DNA of 64,000 bases, taken from positions 24,056,001-24,120,000 of the forward strand of contig NC_079876.1 of assembly GCF_029227915.1 (NCBI RefSeq), written 5' to 3'. This stretch comes from Hydractinia symbiolongicarpus (Eukaryota; Cnidaria; Hydrozoa; Anthoathecata; Hydractiniidae). A program made the translations under genes and the position numbers. The notes beneath the pieces were generated by a model. The model worked only from the letters and a program-made list of their open reading frames with translations. It did no database searches and was not told the origin of the DNA. This document shows, piece after piece, positions 57,547 to 64,000 of the stretch; the first letter of the stretch is position 1, and each line of letters opens with the position of its first letter.

Positions 57547-59124
57547 CTTTATAAACTCCCAAAGGTGCCTTAAAGCTTAGTCCCCACTGGTGCGATGATT
57601 TCTCATCGTTTTTTACTGCAATAAAATTTAAAAGAAATTCATTGCATATTTACATTGCTTTTCTTTCATCACCTACCATCCCCACTAGCTTTTACCTAAC
57701 AACATAAACTGAATGGAACAGTATATCATACAAAGATAATGCATGATGTAGGTATATAGACGAATTTTTTATAATTCTTCCTGAAAAAATGGGAAGAAAC
57801 AAAAAAAATGTTTTAAATAGGAGATTTGGGTGAGAGAAATTTATAGCCGTAGAAAGAATAACTGAATTGTACAAGAACTGCGTTTGGGAAAGAATAACTG
57901 TTGGTATCAAATTATATTTTTTCAAGATATATGTTCCTATCCACAATATCAATTTGTGGTCGTTTGCATTCAGATTCTTCAGAAAGTCTTCTGAAAGATT
58001 TGAGTATCTGCTTTCTTTGGTTTTGTTATTGATTGCTAAAAAAACCCACAAAATATCACACGATTACCAGGATAAGGTTTGTCATAATTTCTGAACTTTG
58101 ATAGAACTTCTAATTGCAGGTCTCTCTAAATTTTTTCAGTTAGAAATTTCTTCACTCATGTGAAGCGAAAATCAACTGAAACACATGTTTCAAAACAATT
58201 GTTCTATTTAAATTTTTAGGTTGAAGATTTCAATCTATTGTTATCTTGGCGGCATATTTTTAAGGTTAACCTTTTTTACACAAGTTTACAAAAGATTATG
58301 GTTCATTGATTAAATAATTATCAAAACTTTTTAATATACATCACTTTAATCCGCGATGAACATAAAGTTTTTTATCGCTTTCATCCCTACTGGGACGCCA
58401 AAATTTCATTGCTATAAAAAATGAAAGATATATAAGAGATCCCAGTGAGTACTAAGCTAAAGCTTTTACTAAAAAAGACTTGTTTCACCCTTTCTTACTT
58501 ACTTTGTAGATAAGAATAGAGAAATCTAACACTTTCAACATCTAGACAACCTAATGACTTCTTTTTACTGTGTGTTAATGAACAAACCGTCAGAGAATTG
58601 AGTGCTGTTCTCACAATAATCATTTTTCTGTTTTGTGTATATGAAATCTGTAATTGTACCAGTGTTAATGATTGATTTAGTTTTTGTAAAATCACCTCTG
58701 GAAGAAAAACACAGTCATCTTCAGGGATGACTGGTTCTGTTGATGATTTTGTAGATTTTGATAATAAGAAATCATCCATTATGTTGTTTTTCTTCTTTGT
58801 TATTACCCCGAAAAATCTGTTTGCTTTTCATCATAGAAAAAAAACTTGCCGTTTATATTAGTGCACTTGCATTGATGATTATCTGTATTTGCGTAACTAG
58901 ATTTAATAATTTTCAAAGCAGACTGTGTTTTACTCTGTGAATAAATCAATAGCAAGATATACATATCAAATATCTTGATCAAATAGCTTGATCAATTTTA
59001 ACTTCTGCAATCTTGCTATTGATGTAAGTAAATTCATCAGTACTTTCTCTTCAAATATTGATTTTACAATGCCGGGATTCTCTAAAAATTTATTTATGAT
59101 TAATTTTTTCAGTTCGTCCGCCAT
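57547..59124 (-). CDS. Possible unidentified multi-exon gene
   Basis: Segments that can be joined in phase: 59124-59068 (ATGGCGGACGAACTG start, MADELKKLIINKFLENPG), 58794-58503 (VFLPEVILQKLNQSL, KKKSLGCLDVESVRF), one starting at 58035 (SRYSNLSEDFLKNLNANDHK) whose donor was not found, and 57615-57547 (KNDEKSSHQWGLSFKAPLGV). The 58503 donor GTAAGT and the 58036 acceptor TTTTTTTAG are good; others are weak. I do not recognise the family. It could be a separate gene upstream of KRI1 on the same strand. It does not show the expected KRI1 N-terminus. Confidence 0.35.
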
Positions 59125-59224
59125 ATTTCTGCCATCACCTAATTTTTAATCGTGGCAAATATAAAGTATCGAAAGCAGTTGGTGTCTATTCTTTAAAAAT
59201 ATTACTTTCAATAGCTTTTCATAT

Positions 59225-59510
59225 CATTATGGCGGTTTTTAAAACAATCTACAGGATCTGTGATTCTGTTTTGATGGATTTTAAACCATCTGTGGTGTTT
59301 TTTTTGCTTTCTAAAATCTTGTTTTGATGGTTTTACATGATCTACAGCGATCTTTTCACTTTCCCCAATCCTGTTGTGAGTGGTTCTAAACGATTTACAG
59401 CAATCTTGTTGCTTTCTACATTCCCGTCTGGATGATTTTCCAGGATCTGTGGTGATGTCTTTGCTTCCTACAATCTTGTTCAACTGATTTTAAACAATCT
59501 ACAGCGATTT
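59225..59510. repeat. Diverged minisatellite with a unit near 51 bp
   Basis: About five or six units built on AATCTTGTT...GATCTACAGCGATCTTTT...CTTTCTAC. Starts fall near 59320, 59371, 59423 and 59474. Because 51 is a multiple of three, minus-strand frames crossing it show a recurring EKIAVD / QDxRKQ pattern. This could be coding repeats or simply the repeat itself; no flanking exon supports coding. Confidence 0.65.
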
Positions 59511-59910
59511 TTTCGCTTCTTATGAATTGTAAAAGATTGACGTAGGTGGTGTATGCAGAATCCTCAAAATGATATTGATTAAAAGTCAGTGTCTCACTCA
59601 CTAGCAAGTTGGACTTCAAACCCTCCGTTCTCAGAAACGAAGCATAGAAGAAGTACTAAAAAGGAGAGGCTTTTTTGTGAGATTTACTGCCAGTCTTGGT
59701 ACTTCTTTGTTTACATTTAGGCACCAGACCTTGTTTCATGTTCACAGCTGTTTCGAAGCGGACAAAAATGTTACGAAAAAATAATTCGAATTACCCTCTC
59801 AGTTAAAACAGGATATCTCAAGAACGAAATAAAATTTTTATATTCTGTAAAAAGAATAATAATCTCAGATAAATTGTCCATATTATTAAAAGAAAAATTT
59901 TTTTGGACAC

Positions 59911-60468
59911 CTGTCTGAAATTGGTATATTTAGGCCAAAATGTCTAAAAATGACTTAAAAATTATCATTTAGATGAATGTCTTCCACAATATCTCTAGAA
60001 TAAAGATAAGGAAACATGTTTTTTATGGTCCACAGGTTAGGTTAAATATCTGGAATAAAAATTAATTAATTTTATTACTGTCCGAAATTGTCCAAAGGGT
60101 TATTTTTGGGCCAAATGTGAGACCTATGTGAAAAACGGCCTTTAGAGCCTCAATGTATGCTTAAAGTTTGTTTATTAACTGAATAAAAAAGATTACTTTG
60201 GATTCTAAGGCCATTAAAGATGATGTAGATGACATATTAGTCTGTCCGAAATTGTCCAAAGGGTTATTTTTGGGCCAAATGTGAGAAATTATGTGAAAAA
60301 CGGCCTTTAGAGCCTGAATGTATGCTTAAAATTCGTTTATTAACTGAATAAAAAACATTACTTTGGATTCTGAGGCCATTAAAGATGTAGATGTAATATT
60401 TATCTGTCCGAAATTGTCCAAAGGGTCACTTTTGGTCCTAAGGGTTTTCGGGCCAAATATGTGACATC
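59911..60468. repeat. 163-bp tandem repeat array
   Basis: Units begin with CTGTCCGAAATTGTCCAAAG at 60078, 60242 and 60404, with a more degenerate unit (CTGTCTGAAATTGG) at 59911. Full units share GGCCTTTAGAGCCT and a TTTATTAACTGAATAAAAAA block. The period is 162-167 bases. Confidence 0.9.
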
Positions 60469-60469
60469 A

Positions 60470-60515
60470 TCTATATAATAATACGCCAGTTCCGTGTCTC
60501 TGTGACAGGCAAAGT
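60470..60515 (+). repeat. Second TCTATATAATAA terminus (Helitron-like, tentative)
   Basis: TCTATATAATAATACGCC starts at 60470, right after the 163-bp array, and runs into GTGTCTCTGTGACAG. It mirrors the minus-strand start at 23514. Confidence 0.3.
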
Positions 60516-60802
60516 TGATATCCTTATTTTGCTTTGATGTCGCCGAAAAATGCATGTCTAATATGCTAAATTTTCTGACGTTACGAGGCGACGTCAATAA
60601 CACTACTTTAGCGTCAATATCCTATATTAAATTAATAAAGCCATTACAGTGCACCTAAAACTTTGAGGCTAAATAACTTAGAAACGAGGTGGTAACGTCA
60701 ATGATTTTTCACAGCGTGGCTAACTAGGGACCACCTAGGACCAATTTGGGTAAGTTTCCCAAACCTGGGTCACCAAATTCGTTTCGGAATGGACGGGTTA
60801 GT

Positions 60803-61137
60803 GACGCCATCTAAAAACCTGCAAACCTTAATATCTTTGCAACCGTTTGTAAAAAGTACATTATCCTACACATTTTCTTGATCAGCGTTTCAAGATTTAC
60901 GCGATGGAGGCAACAAGTATACAAATCTGTAAAAAAAAAAATTTTAAGTTTTGGCTGACGTCAGCAAAATTTTTAAACCCTTATATCTCATTAACTGGTC
61001 ATCAAAATCACACGATCATATACATTTTCTTGATCAGCAATTTAAGCTCTACACAATAGAGGCAACGTGAAAACAAAATTATGATTTTTTTTGTGGATGG
61101 GTTTCTGACGTCATCAAAATTCAAATAACGCTTCTTT
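60803..61137. repeat. 152-bp tandem repeat
   Basis: Related units start at about 60803, 60957 and 61107 with GTGACGCCATC or TGACGTCA-like words. CATTTTCTTGATCAGC recurs at 60871 and 61023, and GGAGGCAAC / AGAGGCAAC further on. The third unit is cut short near 61137. Confidence 0.8.
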
Positions 61138-61289
61138 TTCATTTTTATCCTGCCTTAGTGGATTTTTCCACGGGCCTTATCGACTAGTACATTAAATAAA
61201 ACGTCATTCAGAGTCAACAGTTTCTACATTCTAGTTTATCATGCTAGTAGAAAATATCTCAAGTTGTGCATAAATAGTTTATTATATAC

Positions 61290-61485
61290 TGTTGAATTGA
61301 CCATGTGACTTGAACACGTGACCTTTACACGTGCGCTCACTTTTGTATATATTTTTCTGTTTATATTTTTGAAGAGTTTAGTTAGATTTTACCTCTTGTT
61401 GAACGAGGTTGTTCTCTTCGGTTGATACCCCCGAAACCTCGTATTCTTATTATACAGTCCTCTGATTATAATTGTGGATAAAACA
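61290..61485 (+). repeat. Probable 5' LTR of the BEL/Pao element
   Basis: The segment starts TGTTGAATTGACC and ends AAACA, the TG...CA form of LTRs. It includes a TATATATTT box near 61345. The sequence TGGTCCACCGAGCCGGAT follows at 61487-61504, the place of a primer-binding site. The 3' LTR would lie beyond the window, so the limits cannot be confirmed by comparison. Confidence 0.5.
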
Positions 61486-61658
61486 CTGGTCCACCGAGCC
61501 GGATATATTGTTGGATATAATTATTGATCGTTGGTTTATTTAATCGACAGTTGCTGAATATTTACTCACATAGAACTTTTGAAATTATACACATAAACAT
61601 TAGAACATTTTTTGAATTTACAACACTTACAATTTAGTTACTTTTGAAATTTACAAAC

Positions 61659-64000
61659 ATGACTGAAGATATCAGTAAAAAGAGAAGAAGTCATGGTGCT
61701 TATGTTGGTGTTTTTAAGAAAATTGTTAATGAAACTGTGAAACCTATTTATGAAAGGTTTGCTTTGAAAGATCATGGTGCGGCACTCTTATCCAGTTATG
61801 ATTTACTGGAAGCTAAATAAGTGAACATAACAACTATTCAAAATGAAATTAATGACTTAATTGAGCCAGAGAATTTAGCTAATGAAATGATGTCACACTT
61901 GGAATTTGAGCAGTATGCTGCGAAAGAGTTAACAACATTGAAAAAGTTTCTTGACAAGCATGTGTTTGAAAATGAAGGTAATGTTTCTGTTACTTCTTCT
62001 GATGGGTCTGGAAACTCCAGCGTGAGGGATCGAATTAAACTTCCGAAACTTGAGCTGAAAAAGTTTAACGGTGATCCTTTGCAATGGAAGTCCTTTGACG
62101 AATCTTTTGAGTGTGCGATACATAAGAATGAATCTCTTTCTTCTGTCGAAAAATTGACGTATTTGACAAATCTTTTGTCGGGCTCGGCAGAACAAACAAT
62201 CAGCGGTTTATCGTTATGTAACGAAAACTATGAAATTGCGCGAGATCTTTTAAAAGAACGATTTGGTGATCCACAAATCACTGTGTCAGCTCATATGAAC
62301 AAACTTTTGACTCTTGAAAATGTAAAAAGTTCGAGAGATATTAAATCTATGCGAAAACTTTACGACCTAATCGAATCTCAAGTGAGAAGTTTGAAAGCCC
62401 TGGGTTTTAAAGCAGAAAACTATGGACCTATGCTTATTCCTGTTGTTTTGTCAAAATTACCGAATGATATCAAATTAATGATAAGTAGAAAATTTGATGA
62501 AGATATTTGGGACGCTGAAGCTGTGTTAAAAATTTTAAGAAAAGAAATTATGGCACATGAAAAACTTTCGAATATAAAATTAGAAGAAGATGAGCAGCGG
62601 GAGTTCCCCAGCAGTGGAAGTTCTTTGAATGCACAAGCTGCGCGAACTGGTACCCGAAAGTTATTCTGTTCCTTTTGTTCTGGTGAGCATAAATCACATG
62701 AATGCAGAACTGTAACAAAATTAGAAACCAGGAAAGAAATTGTTTTGAAAAATGGACGCTGTTTTTTATGTTTAAGAAAAGGACACATGAGTCGTGAATG
62801 CAAAGCAAGTTTTCGTTGTTTTCACTGCAAAGGAAAACATCACGTAGCCTTATGCGAAAGGAAACATAATCCAAATCCTCCTCCTAGTCGTAGTCCTAAG
62901 AAAAATGAAACCGAAAATAAAGATGCAGAAAGTGAAGATTCTTCCTCGAACGTTACACCTGCTAATATAAACATAGCTTCTGATCGAAATAATGTTTTGC
63001 TGCAAACTGCTATGGCTACAGTTACATCATGCGAGGGAAATTTTTCTGCGAAATTACGCATTTTATTTGACAGCGGTTCACAATTGTCGTACATCACACC
63101 GCAAGCGAGAAAAAAGTTGAATTTAAAAACTGTTTCAAAAAAAGAACTGAGTATTAAAGTCTTTGGAGGTGAACACTCTACGAAAAAACTTGATCTTGTC
63201 AAATTTGAAATTAAAAGCACAATATCGAATGAGAGCATTAATGTTTCTACCTTTGTGAATGATATTTGCAAACCTGTTTCCGGACAAACTATCAATTTTG
63301 CTGTTGAAAATTATGAACATTTGCAAGGCTTACAATTAGCTGATCAGAATTTTAGCGACGATCTACACGTCGACATATTAATTGGAGCCGATTATTACTG
63401 GAATTTTTTCACGAAAACTGTTTTACGAAGTTCTAGCGGAGGTCCTGTTGCCATGGGATCAAAACTTGGATTTATCTTAAGTGGTCCAGTTTCTACTGTC
63501 TCTACCACTCCTGTTACAGCAAATATGGCTTGTACTCATTCGTTATTAATTATGAAAGAAACTCAATCAGATTATGAGATTCTGAATGAAAACGTGAATA
63601 AATTTTTCAACTTGGAAAGTTTAGGGATTTCCTCCGAAGAACCTAGTATTTACGACAAATTCACGGATGAAATAAAATTTAAAGATCATCATTACGAAGT
63701 GAGGCTACCAGTGAAAGGTGATAAAATGTTCATTGAGGATAACTATTCACTAGCTAAAGACCGCCTCCGATCACAGTTTAATAAATTAAAAAACAATACC
63801 GAATTATTGAAAACATACGACGATATATTTAAAGAACAATTGGACAGCGGTATCATTGAAAAGACGACAGAAAGCCCTGGTGTTGGGGAAACCCATTATC
63901 TCCCCCACAGAGCTGTTATTAAACCTAACAGAAATACAACGAAAGTACGTATAGTCTTCGATGCTAGCGCAAAGCATAAAGATAGTCGATCGCTAAATGA
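61659..64000 (+). mobile_element. BEL/Pao LTR retrotransposon gag-pol, cut by the right window edge
   Basis: The frame from the ATG at 61659 is broken once, by TAA at 61818-61820, then stays open for 2180 bases to the window end. Domains in order: a DUF1759-like gag region (RIKLPKLELKKFNGDPLQWK, about 62030-62200), three zinc knuckles (CSFCSGEHKSHEC, CFLCLRKGHMSREC, CFHCKGKHHVALC; about 62665-62855), an aspartic protease with LFDSGSQLSYI (about 63065) and ILIGADYYW, then the start of the reverse transcriptase (PHRAVIKPNRNTTKVRIVFD). RNase H and integrase would follow outside. Knuckles before a DSG protease in one frame is typical of BEL/Pao. The long open frame suggests a young copy. The early stop could be a translational control point or a mutation. 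Confidence 0.9.

Noticed and set aside
62420-63326. Several long minus-strand frames (up to 151 codons) over the BEL element
   Set aside because: Antisense shadows of the open gag-pol frame, which has recognisable domains.

Overview
This is an AT-rich animal nuclear window (roughly two-thirds A+T by eye). It has spliced genes with GT-AG introns, start codons of the ATGGCGG type, and a dense load of transposable elements. The mix suggests a cnidarian, perhaps a medusozoan such as a hydrozoan: secreted astacin/TSP1/MAM proteases, a SYD-1-type PDZ-C2-RhoGAP protein, and DIRS and BEL/Pao retroelements. That placement is inference; no marker gene fixes it. Exon borders below were chosen by hand from splice consensus, reading-frame phase and domain continuity, so first and last exons are the weakest parts.

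Layout. 0.6-10.3 kb (minus strand): two head-to-tail paralogues with the order astacin metalloprotease, TSP1, TSP1, MAM. Their exon phases match throughout. The downstream copy keeps the zinc-binding catalytic motif. The upstream copy has lost all three zinc-ligand histidines, the catalytic glutamate, the Met-turn methionine and the prodomain, so it looks like a pseudoprotease. 13.3-18.0 kb (plus): a C2H2 zinc-finger gene, probably with a 16-nt first coding exon and a long first intron that hosts a 1.29-kb inverted-repeat transposon. 25.3-25.9 kb (plus): an MPV17L2-like mitochondrial membrane protein. 27.5-30.8 kb (minus): a decayed DIRS-type retrotransposon (gag, RT, RNase H, tyrosine recombinase). 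33.8-37.2 kb (plus): a six-exon gene for a secreted or ER-luminal JmjC oxygenase fused to an eight-repeat PQQ-like beta-propeller. 39.0-44.3 kb (minus): the two-exon SYD-1-like gene. 49.6-56.1 kb (minus): KRI1, a ribosome-biogenesis factor, in fourteen recognised exons. 57.5-59.1 kb (minus): a possible unidentified gene. 59.2-61.1 kb: three tandem-repeat arrays. 61.3 kb to the right edge (plus): a BEL/Pao LTR retrotransposon with a long open gag-pol frame.

Repeats. A family of short fold-back elements with ends like CCTCGTTCCCAGGGC is scattered through introns and spacers, with at least nine copies. Two tRNA-derived SINEs of different families, a 535-bp MITE, a TGTTGGATGA-type palindromic repeat and several minisatellites are also present.

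Functional links. The genes do not form an operon-like system. The only obvious functional grouping is the duplicated protease pair. The most notable observations are the inactive astacin paralogue beside an intact one, the JmjC-propeller fusion, and the fold-back MITE family.
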